Made by a program: the position numbers and the translations under genes. Shown piece after piece: positions 17,644 through 26,111 of a stretch of 64,000 bases of DNA. A model generated the notes under the pieces. The model was not told where the DNA came from. It did no database searches and saw only the letters and a program-made list of their open reading frames with translations. Source of the stretch: UBA11574 sp963752565 (GTDB lineage Bacteria; Desulfobacterota; Desulfobacteria; Desulfobacterales; UBA11574); NCBI GenBank assembly GCA_963752565.1, contig CAVVZC010000016.1, positions 1-64,000 of the forward strand, given 5' to 3'. The stretch's first letter is position 1. The number at the start of each line of letters is the position of its first letter.

Positions 17644-18294
17644 ATGAAAAACTTTGCAGCTACAACATCGCAATCAAAAATAATTTTATATAAGCGGGCT
17701 TTAATACTTGCTCAAATCACTATCTTTTATAATCTGATCGAAGGGTTGTTTTCCGTTTTTTTCGGTTTGGAAGATGATACAATTTCTCTTGCTGGTTTTG
17801 GTTTAGATTCATTCGTTGAAGTCATATCTGGAATTGGCATATTGCTTATGGTCAAACGTTTGATGCGTAATCCTGATGCCGATCCGGGCCCGTATGAACA
17901 GAAGGCACTTCGCATAACAGGATTTGCTTTTTATCTGTTAACTTTTGGGCTGATTTTCACCGCAGCCTTCAATATATACCGTGGTCACAAACCTGAAACC
18001 ACTTTCTGGGGTATTGTCGTTGCTGTTGTATCCATTTTTACAATGTGGGCTTTAATTCACTTTAAAACCAAAGTTGGAAGGGAGCTTAACTCAGAAGCGA
18101 TATTAGAAGATGCAAATTGTACGAAAGCTTGTCTCTATCTGTCTTTTGTTCTTCTTTTAGCCAGCGTAGGCTTTGAGTTGACAGGGTTTGGAGGGATAGA
18201 TTCTGTAGGAGCTATTCTGATTGCGGTTTTTGCCTTTAGAGAAGGGCGGGAATCTTTTGAAAAAGCTCATGGTATAGCATGTCGTTGTGATTAG
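17644..18294 (+). CDS. CDF-like cation transporter family membrane protein
   Basis: A 216-residue integral membrane protein with about five or six hydrophobic helices. It resembles the membrane domain of cation diffusion facilitators: a glycine-rich second helix with SLAGFGLDSFVEVISG and a later NSEAILEDANCT segment that matches the polar metal-site helices. The cytoplasmic C-terminal domain of normal CDF exporters is missing; the protein ends with HGIACRCD, whose cysteines could bind metal. It starts 6 nt after the phospholipase-like gene and its stop overlaps the reading frame of the next gene. The exact ion is unknown. Confidence 0.75.
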   Translation: MKNFAATTSQSKIILYKRALILAQITIFYNLIEGLFSVFFGLEDDTISLAGFGLDSFVEVISGIGILLMVKRLMRNPDADPGPYEQKALRITGFAFYLLTFGLIFTAAFNIYRGHKPETTFWGIVVAVVSIFTMWALIHFKTKVGRELNSEAILEDANCTKACLYLSFVLLLASVGFELTGFGGIDSVGAILIAVFAFREGRESFEKAHGIACRCD

Positions 18295-18328
18295 ACAATC
18301 TCATATCAATAAATGGGTTGGAGGAATG

Positions 18329-18874
18329 ATGAATTTAGTTGACCGGTGCAGAAATAGAAAAATTCATACAAGGAAAATAGAGATTTCAACTTATGAATAC
18401 GATGAAGAAAACATTGTCATAGAAGGTATACTGAAAGATGATCTTCTGATACCCATCTATGTTTCAGGAAAAGAAAAACAACCTCACTCACCACATCACA
18501 TGATAATGCAATTACTCATAGAGTGTTCATCATTTATCATTAAGGACATAAATGTGGAAATGCCCACCATACCTTATGATTGGTGCAAGGAAACTTCAGA
18601 CAGTCTTGATCCTATAAAAGGTTTGAAAATAGAACCGGGGTTTACATCTAAAGTGAAAAAGATCTTGCGTGAAAGTAAAAGATGTTTACATCTGACGACC
18701 CTCCTGTTTGCGATAGTGCCAACTGCAATGCAGGGTTACTGGACTTATAATGCCAGAAAGCCAAGTTCTGGTGATGTGCCATCTGAAATGATTGATCACT
18801 ATCTTATTGATACTTGTTGGGTCTGGAGAAAGGGTGGCCCACGTATAAAAATGCTAAGTAGCTCTAAAGTTTAG
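18329..18874 (+). CDS. DUF2889 family protein
   Basis: A protein of about 181 residues matching DUF2889. The characteristic segment is CLHLTTLLFAIVPTAMQGYW, and the N-terminal half contains ENIVIEGILKDD. Function is unknown. The start at 18329 is chosen because GGAGG lies 5 nt upstream; an ATG 3 nt earlier and a frame open to 18287 are less likely. It lies about 35 nt downstream of the CDF-like gene and is probably co-transcribed. Confidence 0.75.
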   Translation: MNLVDRCRNRKIHTRKIEISTYEYDEENIVIEGILKDDLLIPIYVSGKEKQPHSPHHMIMQLLIECSSFIIKDINVEMPTIPYDWCKETSDSLDPIKGLKIEPGFTSKVKKILRESKRCLHLTTLLFAIVPTAMQGYWTYNARKPSSGDVPSEMIDHYLIDTCWVWRKGGPRIKMLSSSKV

Positions 18875-19374
18875 GTAGAAATGAGCAAAATATACAGCAA
18901 AGTTGGAGCTTGTAAATGTGGTGCCAAAATTTAATCAATTACCTTAATTTTAATGGCAAATAACGCTGGAAGCCAGCAACAGTCAAGCTGGTCTTAATTT
19001 CACGATTAGGAAGATATTACTTCCCTTCGCTTTGACCAAAAGTTTCCGGAGTAATTTTTCTAACCGCTTCTGCAATGAGTCTAATGGCATGCGCCCTGTC
19101 TTCAGATGTTCGGATACTTCCGGTAATGGGAACCTGGCCACCATGTCTATCTTGATAAGCAAATAAACCTTTACCATCCGTTACTTGTAGAAGCGATGTG
19201 ATAAAAAAAGTTATGTGTAACGTCAGCCTTGAACCGCTTTGAAAGCCGCGCTCGGTTCGAATGTCGAAGTCGTGTTCGAAGAGCCTTGTTCGCATTCCGG
19301 ATTGCCGCACCACGAAGGACACGGAGATTTCAGAGGACGAACCGCTATCGATTTAGGAAACAGACCTCAAAGCC
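18875..19374. other. Region with a possible decayed gene fragment
   Basis: Mostly non-coding. A minus-strand frame ending at 19017 (up to about 19220) encodes a protein-like tail (VPITGSIRTSEDRAHAIR, LIAEAVRKITPETF) that I cannot assign. It has no plausible start and may be a remnant. The sequence near 19305 (CACCACGAAGGACACGGAG) resembles common intergenic debris. Confidence 0.35.
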
Positions 19375-20487
19375 CTATATGCCCAATTGCGCCCGGAGTG
19401 CCGTCAGCAGTCGCTCGACGTTTTCGGCACGGGCGGTGTGTCCCATGAGTCCGATGCGCCAAATCTGACCGGCCAACGGACCGAGACCGGCGCCGATTTC
19501 GATCTGGCGTTCTTTCAGCAACGTCATGCGGACGCTGGCTTCGTCCACACCTTCCGGGATCTTGACTGCGTTCAGCATGGGCAGACGGCTCTCCTCTTTT
19601 ACCAGGAACTCGATACCGAGTTCGGCGAGGCCCGCCTTGAGCTGTTTGTGCGCGGCCTGATGCCGGGTGAAGACGCTGTCCATCCCTTCGTCTAACACAC
19701 ACTTGAGCGCCGCGTACAGGGCGTACAGCATATTGATAGGGGCCGTGTGATGGTACGCGCGCTTCGCGCCCTGCCAGTAGTTAACGATCATGCTGAGGTC
19801 CAGGTACCAGTTCGGCACCTTCGTTTTCCGGTTCGTCAGCTTGTCCACTGCCCTCTGCGAGAAGCTCACGGGTGACAATCCCGGCGGACAGGACAGGCAT
19901 TTCTGCGTACCGCTGTAGACTGCGTCAATGCCCCACTCGTCGATCTTCACGGGCATGCCGCCTAAACTTGTCACCGTGTCCACGAGGAAAAGCGCATCCG
20001 TGTCCTTCACAAGCGCACCGATCTGGTCAATGGGATTGCAAACACCCGTCGACGTCTCGGCGTGCACGACAGCAACGATGTCATACGTTGCAACGCCCAG
20101 CTTCGCCTTGACTGCGTTCACGTCTACCGCCGTGCCCCATTCGAACTCGAGCGTATCGACTTCAGCGCCCAGTCGGGTTGCCACATCTTGCATTCGCATA
20201 CCGAACACGCCGTTGATCAACACCAGCAACTTGTCTTCGGGTTCAACAAGGTTCACGAAGCAGGTCTCCATGCCGGCAGAACCGGTGCCGGACATGGGGA
20301 TTGTCACGTCGTTTTTCGTCTGGAACATCCGTTTCAGCATCTCCTTGATCTCGTCCATGATCCCGATAAACACGGGGTCCAGATGTCCTATAGTTGCTGT
20401 GGCCAACGCTTCATAGACCTGCGGCGGCACGCAGGACGGTCCTGGTCCCATTAGCAGCGTTTCTTTGATCTCGTTGAGCTTGCTCAT
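19375..20487 (-). CDS. Class V aminotransferase (alanine/serine-glyoxylate type)
   Basis: A PLP enzyme of about 370 residues in the alanine-glyoxylate/serine-glyoxylate aminotransferase group. The N-terminus has LLMGPGPSCVPPQVYEAL, typical of this class. The Schiff-base lysine lies in YSGTQKCLSCPPGLSP, preceded by the cofactor Asp region FLVDTVTSLGG. The C-terminal IWRIGLMGHTA is also diagnostic. The start at 20487 is chosen for the GGAGGAGG 7 nt upstream; a further in-frame ATG lies 27 nt earlier. The gene stands alone, is GC-rich compared with the DNA on both sides and is flanked by gene fragments, suggesting horizontal transfer. Confidence 0.9.
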   Translation of the reverse strand: MSKLNEIKETLLMGPGPSCVPPQVYEALATATIGHLDPVFIGIMDEIKEMLKRMFQTKNDVTIPMSGTGSAGMETCFVNLVEPEDKLLVLINGVFGMRMQDVATRLGAEVDTLEFEWGTAVDVNAVKAKLGVATYDIVAVVHAETSTGVCNPIDQIGALVKDTDALFLVDTVTSLGGMPVKIDEWGIDAVYSGTQKCLSCPPGLSPVSFSQRAVDKLTNRKTKVPNWYLDLSMIVNYWQGAKRAYHHTAPINMLYALYAALKCVLDEGMDSVFTRHQAAHKQLKAGLAELGIEFLVKEESRLPMLNAVKIPEGVDEASVRMTLLKERQIEIGAGLGPLAGQIWRIGLMGHTARAENVERLLTALRAQLGI

Positions 20488-20865
20488 GTCTTCTCCTCCT
20501 CCGAATTCGAACATTATATATTGAGTAGAAATCTGTTTTTCTGAAAAAAAGGCTCAATTCACCGCGAATGGTATATGGTATCATAAATTATGAAAATATT
20601 AACAAACCTACCATTACGGGCTGATAAGTCAGCACAATCAAGTCAAACACCCCTTTCACTTTTTATCGAAAAAACCAGCTGATAATGACCATTACACAAT
20701 GCTGATTCAATTTTAATTTTGTTACGTAGAGGTTGGAAGTATCAAAGTTTTCACACCAGATATTATCACCCCAACATCTTGTGTGTCCAGACAAATGAGA
20801 AAGCCGTATACACATGCTGAATTCGGCCTGTCCACTCCAATAGAATTATTATATTTTTTTAGCTG

Positions 20866-21010
20866 TTATTGTTTCGGTATCGGAGGCGGCGTATAGTCTT
20901 CCCATTTGCCAGCGGTGATATTATCTGAGATCCATTTCAAGGCCACTTCCGTGGGCAGCAAGACGCGCTTGTCCAATGCATTGGTGGGCGATACGGTAAT
21001 TTGGCACCCA
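20866..21010 (-). pseudogene. Unidentified C-terminal gene fragment
   Basis: A minus-strand frame encodes about 48 residues ending in ALKWISDNITAGKWEDY and TPPPIPKQ, then stop. It reads like the C-terminus of a larger protein, but I cannot name the family. No start or upstream domain is present; the frame runs into the receiver fragment. Confidence 0.45.
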
Positions 21011-21039
21011 GGGTCCAGGTGTTGAATAAAACATGCGGC

Positions 21040-21156
21040 ACGGATATCCTTCTAACCCGCGCCTTGGAGTTGGGTGCCGCTGAATGTATTAGAAAACCGC
21101 TTAAAGCAGATGAACTAATTGATACTGTTGTCAGACTCATTGACGATTCTTCTTAA
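21040..21156 (+). pseudogene. Response-regulator receiver domain, C-terminal fragment
   Basis: The plus-strand frame DILLTRALELGAAECIRKPL continues KADELIDTVVRLIDDSS and stops. The GAAECIRKPL segment with the conserved Lys-Pro is the fifth strand and loop of CheY-like receivers. The phosphorylated Asp and the first four strands are missing. Confidence 0.65.
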
Positions 21157-21715
21157 TCAACAAGATGTAATTTGATTTTTAAGAGGATGATCTTAATAAA
21201 AAGTTAAAAAACGGTCTTTTTATGGAGTGTTTTGCATTTACCCAAGTTTCGCATCCGGGTTTAGCTAAACCTCTTTTAAATAGCAGGCCGAAATGTTTTT
21301 TTGAAGCAAAATATTTCATTAGCGAATTATCGTAAGCGCTAAAATAAAAAGTGCCCTTTATAACAATATTATAAAGCTATATTACAAAAATCGGACTTGT
21401 CAAAACATTTGATGCCTTGCAAGCATCTAATTTAACTTTAAATTGAGATGCGGTAATGACTTGTCACAAAATTGATGCCTATTTATTTTCGTACAGCTTG
21501 CCAGTATGTCGAAACGCCCGAATTACTGATATCATAATAGGATTTTACCTATTCAAGCAAATCTTGATTATAAATTTTGTCAAATCATTTTCGTTCAACG
21601 ACAATTATGTCTTTGACGAATTATAGTTCGGCACCAAAACAAAAAGTGACTCCTATTTCAGAAAAAAGTAAAATCCGTGAACACTTACAATCCAAGTCCT
21701 TTAGCTTCGAATTTT

Positions 21716-22783
21716 CTAATCTTTATCAGCAACACCGGCTTCTTCAAAGGTCAATACTTCATTAAAGACACGAACCGCACCTTCTATGATACTCATCGCT
21801 AATGCACCGCCGGTGCCTTCACCCAGTCGCATCCCTAAATCGAGAATAGGTTCTATCCCAATATATTTTAACATATTTCGATGACCTGTTTCCTCTGAAC
21901 AGTGTCCTGCAATAATATAGTCCCTTACATGAGGGCAAAGCGCGTATGCAATTAGAGCACCGGCTGTTGAAATAAAACCGTCAATGACAACAGGACGACT
22001 GTGGAACGCGGCTGCCAGAACACATCCGGCGATACCACCAATTTCGAAACCGCCGACTTTGGCCAATACATCCAACCCATCAAGGGCATTTGGTTGATTG
22101 ATCTGAATTCCTTTTTTAACCGTTTCCAGCTTTATCGAAAATCCTTTGTCATCAACGCCGGTTCCCCGACCGACCATTTCTTTTGGGCTTATGCCGGTGA
22201 CCACACTTCCGATGGCTGCAGAAGGTGTGGTGTTGGCAATTCCCATGTCTCCTGTGCCCAGTAATTCAATGCCTTGAAGAAAGAGATCGGTGGCCAGTTG
22301 GAAGCCGGTTAAAATCGATTTCTCAGCATCTTGAGGCGTCATGGCCGCACCCTTTGCCAGATTTGCTGTTCCCCGGGCAATTTTTCTCACCATCAACTGA
22401 TCTCCGCCATCCAGTGAATTTGGATCGAGTTCAGGGATAATCCCCATATCCACCACCCACACTTCTGCACCCACGTGTCGAGATATGGCGTTAATTCCTG
22501 CGCCGCCCCTTAAAAAGATTTGAACCATTGCGCCGGTAACCTCTTGTGGATAAGCGCTGACACCTTCTTCTGCCACACCGTGATCGCCGGCCATAACCAA
22601 GATGGCTTTTTGATTCACTGAAGGTTTCAGGATCTTTTGGATTGCGCAGAGTCTTTCTGAAATTTCATGAAGCCTTCCCAGGGCACGGGTCGGCATTACC
22701 AGTTGATTCGTCCGCTCGCGGGATTTTTGAATCCATTTTTCTTCAACCGGCTTAATTCCTGTTATAATTTCTTCCAGTTTCAT
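21716..22783 (-). CDS. cobT: Nicotinate-nucleotide-dimethylbenzimidazole phosphoribosyltransferase
   Basis: A 355-residue enzyme that activates the lower-ligand base (classically 5,6-dimethylbenzimidazole) to alpha-ribazole phosphate for cobamide assembly. Family blocks include LVMAGDHGVAEEGVSAYPQEVT, GTGDMGIANTTPSAA and, near the C-terminus, RLGEGTGGALAMSIIEGA with the catalytic Glu region. Length is standard. It is the last gene of the minus-strand btuB-exbBD-tonB-cobQ-cobT series and starts 17 nt after cobQ, so it is probably regulated by the upstream cobalamin riboswitch. Confidence 0.95.
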   Translation of the reverse strand: MKLEEIITGIKPVEEKWIQKSRERTNQLVMPTRALGRLHEISERLCAIQKILKPSVNQKAILVMAGDHGVAEEGVSAYPQEVTGAMVQIFLRGGAGINAISRHVGAEVWVVDMGIIPELDPNSLDGGDQLMVRKIARGTANLAKGAAMTPQDAEKSILTGFQLATDLFLQGIELLGTGDMGIANTTPSAAIGSVVTGISPKEMVGRGTGVDDKGFSIKLETVKKGIQINQPNALDGLDVLAKVGGFEIGGIAGCVLAAAFHSRPVVIDGFISTAGALIAYALCPHVRDYIIAGHCSEETGHRNMLKYIGIEPILDLGMRLGEGTGGALAMSIIEGAVRVFNEVLTFEEAGVADKD

Positions 22784-22800
22784 GTGATTTACTCCTCAAT

Positions 22801-24282
22801 TTAAATCAATTTAAAAATGGCATCGGTATTCATATGACTGTCAAAATGTGCTGCCAGAAGGTCGTATGCTTTATCTTTGTCTTCGAGGTGATTTGTATCG
22901 GGAACATGTATGTGGTCAAGATGAATGGTTTTTAACCAATTTTGGGTGATTGCCGGTATGTCAAACATACCGTGTAAGTAAGTTCCCAAAAGTCTTGAAC
23001 CATTCATTTTGCATCCTTCTTCGGTCTTACATGGTACAAGATTGCGTTCAATTATGTTGAATAGAAAATCTCCACTTAATCTTCGAGTCTTTCCCATGTG
23101 AATTTCGTAACCTACGCCCTCAATATTTTTCCACAAAAAACGGGTTCGGGTTGTGGTTTTAGGCGCCTTTAAAACGGTCTCTATGGGCAAAAGATTAAGC
23201 CCTTTGGAAGTTCCGGGTGTTCCTTCCAGTCCATGGGGATCGTGAACAAAACGGCCCATCATCTGATATCCCCCGCAAATACCTAAAATATGCCCATTTG
23301 AATCGGTATATTTTTTTATGAGGTCTCCCCATCCGTTTTTTTTCAGCCAGCGAAGGTCCCATCGGGTATTTTTTGATCCAGGTAGAATAACTGCTTTAAA
23401 ATCTGTAAGGTCTCGGGGCTTTTCGATAAAATATACATCAAGTCCCTTCAAGTTTATAAGCGGGTCGAAATCGGTAAAATTTGAAATATGGGGCAGGCGA
23501 ATGACGGCGATTGTCGATACATGAGATTTGACCATTGACACAGAAGCAGAACTCTCGATGACGACAGAATCCTCTGCTTCAATGTGGAAGTGGTCGAACC
23601 ATGGGACCACCCCGAAGACCTTTTTCCCTGTTTTTTCTTCGATCCAGCGCACTCCATCCTTGAAAAGGTTGATATCACCTCGAAATCGGTTAATAATAAA
23701 TCCTTTTACCATTTTTTGCTGTTTATTTGAAAGGCATGCAAGTGTTCCGATAATCTGGGCAAATACACCGCCACGTTGGATGTCTGAAACCAGAATGACC
23801 GGTGCATCCGCATATTCAGCCATGCGTAAATTAACAATATCATTTGCCATTAGATTCATTTCAGCGCAAGATCCAGCCCCTTCCATAACAATAAGATCAT
23901 AGGCCTTGCGCAAACGGTCAAGTGCGTCACAGGCTTTTGAAAACAGCATGTTTTTTTCGCCGTGATATTCGCCTGCCGTATTTTTGGTCACAGCTTCTCC
24001 CAAAAGCACAACCTGTGAACCGATATCGCTTGTGGGTTTTAAAAGGATCGGATTCATATCCACATGGGGAGAAATTTTCGCAGCTTCGGCCTGGACGATC
24101 TGGGCACGCCCCATTTCGAGCCCTTCTGGGGTGACCCCGGAATTGTTGGACATGTTTTGGGCTTTAAACGGTGCGACATTTATGCCCCTGTTCACAAAAA
24201 GGCGACACAGGGCTGTTGCAACGATACTCTTTCCAACTTCGGAACCTGTTCCTAATATCGCTATGCATGGTGCTTTTTTCAT
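22801..24282 (-). CDS. cobQ: Cobyric acid synthase
   Basis: A 493-residue glutamine-dependent amidotransferase (CobQ/CbiP) that amidates side chains of adenosylcobyrinate a,c-diamide. The N-terminal synthetase half has ILGTGSEVGKSIVATALCR and PFKAQNMSNNS. The C-terminal class I glutaminase half has the nucleophile Cys in ILGICGGYQMMG and the His in GTYLHGMFD. It sits between tonB and cobT, 6 nt downstream of tonB. The neighbourhood has no de novo corrin ring genes, so here it may work on imported incomplete corrinoids or with genes elsewhere. Confidence 0.95.
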   Translation of the reverse strand: MKKAPCIAILGTGSEVGKSIVATALCRLFVNRGINVAPFKAQNMSNNSGVTPEGLEMGRAQIVQAEAAKISPHVDMNPILLKPTSDIGSQVVLLGEAVTKNTAGEYHGEKNMLFSKACDALDRLRKAYDLIVMEGAGSCAEMNLMANDIVNLRMAEYADAPVILVSDIQRGGVFAQIIGTLACLSNKQQKMVKGFIINRFRGDINLFKDGVRWIEEKTGKKVFGVVPWFDHFHIEAEDSVVIESSASVSMVKSHVSTIAVIRLPHISNFTDFDPLINLKGLDVYFIEKPRDLTDFKAVILPGSKNTRWDLRWLKKNGWGDLIKKYTDSNGHILGICGGYQMMGRFVHDPHGLEGTPGTSKGLNLLPIETVLKAPKTTTRTRFLWKNIEGVGYEIHMGKTRRLSGDFLFNIIERNLVPCKTEEGCKMNGSRLLGTYLHGMFDIPAITQNWLKTIHLDHIHVPDTNHLEDKDKAYDLLAAHFDSHMNTDAIFKLI

Positions 24283-24288
24283 AGAGAA

Positions 24289-24996
24289 TTATTCTTTTAA
24301 TTCAAATCTTATGGGGACTCTGACCCACATGTTTACTTTTTCTTCTCCGATAACACCGGGTTCGAATAGCCAATATTTTACCGAGGATGTCGCCGCTCTG
24401 TCCAAAAGTGGATAGCCGCTCGATCTATAGACTTTTAAATCATGCACTTTACCGTCTTTGTTAACCAAAACATCCAGCAGGACATTACCCTGATATCCTC
24501 TAATTCTTGCGATTCTGGGATACTTTGGAGAAGGATTTGATCGATATAGGGGCCTGGCTTCATGGATCATTTTAAGCGGCGAAAGCTTAGCGGCAGTTTG
24601 TTTGGCTGCTTTTAAAAGTGCTTTTGATGCAGTTTGCTCGGAATCAAAGTGGGATTCGGTCTTTTCAACAGTTTTATCCGGGATTGTTTTTGAGATCTCT
24701 CTTTTTTTTGATTGAATCGGAATCCGAACCGTTTTTTTGGGTGGAGTTTTTGAAATACGTTTTTGTTTGAGTTTCTTTTTCTTTTTTTTAACAATGGTTG
24801 GTTTTTTTAAAACCGGGTTTGGTTTTTGAAGAGAAGTTTGGGGTGTCGTCTTTATCGGTATTGAAGTCAACGTCATATTCAACGCCCGGGGTTTGGATCT
24901 ATCAAGAGATATTCTTCCTGGCCATTTGAAGTTCATACCAAAAAGAAGTCCGTGTATTCCAAGAGCGAGTACTCCGGCTGTCAGTATCTGTTTCAT
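24289..24996 (-). CDS. tonB: TonB energy-transducing protein
   Basis: A 235-residue periplasm-spanning protein. A single N-terminal membrane helix (ILTAGVLALGIHGLLFGM) is followed by a Lys/Pro-rich linker of about 100 residues and a C-terminal TonB domain with PKYPRIARIRGYQGNVLLDV and SSGYPLLDRAA. It couples the proton-motive force through ExbB/ExbD to the outer-membrane receptor. Its start overlaps the exbD stop (ATGA), so it is translationally coupled. Position in the riboswitch-controlled operon suggests a dedicated cobalamin-uptake TonB. Confidence 0.92.
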   Translation of the reverse strand: MKQILTAGVLALGIHGLLFGMNFKWPGRISLDRSKPRALNMTLTSIPIKTTPQTSLQKPNPVLKKPTIVKKKKKKLKQKRISKTPPKKTVRIPIQSKKREISKTIPDKTVEKTESHFDSEQTASKALLKAAKQTAAKLSPLKMIHEARPLYRSNPSPKYPRIARIRGYQGNVLLDVLVNKDGKVHDLKVYRSSGYPLLDRAATSSVKYWLFEPGVIGEEKVNMWVRVPIRFELKE

Positions 24997-25403
24997 TGGT
25001 GTCGCTCAACTTCTGCCTGGAGTGAAATTCGATGGATACCTGCAATCTTGATCTGATCCAAAACATGGAAAAGATTTTGATATGGAAGATTGCGATCGGC
25101 AAAAAGCAGAATGCCGACTTCTTTATCTAACATGGTTTTTGTTTCTAAGAACGATGCAAGATCATCCAGGTCGATCTGCTCTTTATCAACATATACCGTT
25201 CCGTTCGATTTTACGGTAACGGAAACGATAAGTTCTTTGTCGATTTTAGCAGAAACGGATGTTGGAAGTAAAACCGGCAGTCCGTGATGTACAGCCATGG
25301 AAAGCATGGCATAGATAAAAAACACGAGGAGGAGGAACACAATATCGATCAAAGGAAGCATTTCTATTCGTATTTTCCTGTTCGTGTGAAGGTTAACTTT
25401 CAT
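24993..25403 (-). CDS. exbD: ExbD biopolymer transporter
   Basis: A 136-residue inner-membrane protein of the TonB complex. One transmembrane helix near the N-terminus carries the conserved Asp (MLPLIDIVFLLLVFFIY), followed by a periplasmic domain ending in KIAGIHRISLQAEVE. The ATG at 25403 is chosen since MKVNLHTNRKIRIEM is a normal ExbD beginning; the open frame upstream overlaps exbB. It overlaps exbB by 11 nt and tonB by 4 nt. Confidence 0.92.
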   Translation of the reverse strand: MKVNLHTNRKIRIEMLPLIDIVFLLLVFFIYAMLSMAVHHGLPVLLPTSVSAKIDKELIVSVTVKSNGTVYVDKEQIDLDDLASFLETKTMLDKEVGILLFADRNLPYQNLFHVLDQIKIAGIHRISLQAEVERHQ

Positions 25404-26031
25404 TTTTAGCCCCTTTGTGTTCACAGTCGTCGTTGGCCAGTTTTTCATAAACAATCTCAAGGCTGGTGGCATACTTTTCAATATCAAGTGCTGCTTTTTC
25501 AATTCGGGAGTTAAAATAATTATAAGGAAAGACGGATAGAATTGCAATCCCGAGCCCTGTAGCCGTTGTAATCAGCGCCTGTGCAATTCCTGCAGTGACC
25601 GCCTGCGGATGTTCAATGCCTGAAGATCCCAGTACCTCAAAAGAAAGAATAATTCCGATGACGGTACCGAAAATACCCAGCAAAGGGGCCACGGTAATCA
25701 TGGTGTCGATAACGGCCATATATTTTTGCATCCGTTTAACCTCTTCGGCCGCAGCAGATTCCATGGCTTTGGCCATGGAAAAGTCTCGATGAAGAATTCC
25801 GGTGACAAGGATCTTGATAATATAATCCTTTGAGCCTTGGGTCTTTATTCTAATAGATTCCCAGTCTCCAGTTCGGCAGAGATCCAAGACTTCGTCAAGC
25901 AGTTTCTTGGTTCTGTTTTTATCCATACCAATCCAGAAAAAAATTCTTTCGATAATTACGGTCATTACGATGATGGAGCAAGCCAGCAAAGGATACATGA
26001 CCGGTCCGCCGCTAATAAATAGATCCAGCAT
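25393..26031 (-). CDS. exbB: ExbB / MotA-TolQ family proton channel
   Basis: A 212-residue three-helix membrane protein forming the proton channel of the TonB system. The N-terminal helix has GGPVMYPLLACSIIVMTVII, and the MotA/TolQ signature is seen in TVAPLLGIFGTVIGIILSF and ALITTATGLGIAILSVF. The ATG at 26031 has GGAGAAC just upstream; an in-frame extension to 26064 is unlikely. It follows the receptor gene by 80 nt and overlaps exbD. Confidence 0.92.
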   Translation of the reverse strand: MLDLFISGGPVMYPLLACSIIVMTVIIERIFFWIGMDKNRTKKLLDEVLDLCRTGDWESIRIKTQGSKDYIIKILVTGILHRDFSMAKAMESAAAEEVKRMQKYMAVIDTMITVAPLLGIFGTVIGIILSFEVLGSSGIEHPQAVTAGIAQALITTATGLGIAILSVFPYNYFNSRIEKAALDIEKYATSLEIVYEKLANDDCEHKGAKNES

Positions 26032-26111
26032 ATGTTCTCCTGTCAATATTTTGCAGATGCCCAAGGTCGTTAGCCCGAGGGCATCTTGCTATATATTAAA
26101 AAAATAAAGAA

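Larger units (their letters stand above)
20488..21715. other. Long non-coding region with two gene fragments
   Basis: About 1.2 kb without an intact gene. It carries a minus-strand tail ending at 20866, a plus-strand receiver-domain tail ending at 21156, and then 550 nt of AT-rich sequence in which I see nothing supported. Confidence 0.6.

Noticed and set aside
21157..21715. Small ORF at 21577-21765 and hairpins in the AT-rich gap
   Set aside because: No ribosome site, no protein-like composition, and it runs into the end of cobT; treated as non-coding.
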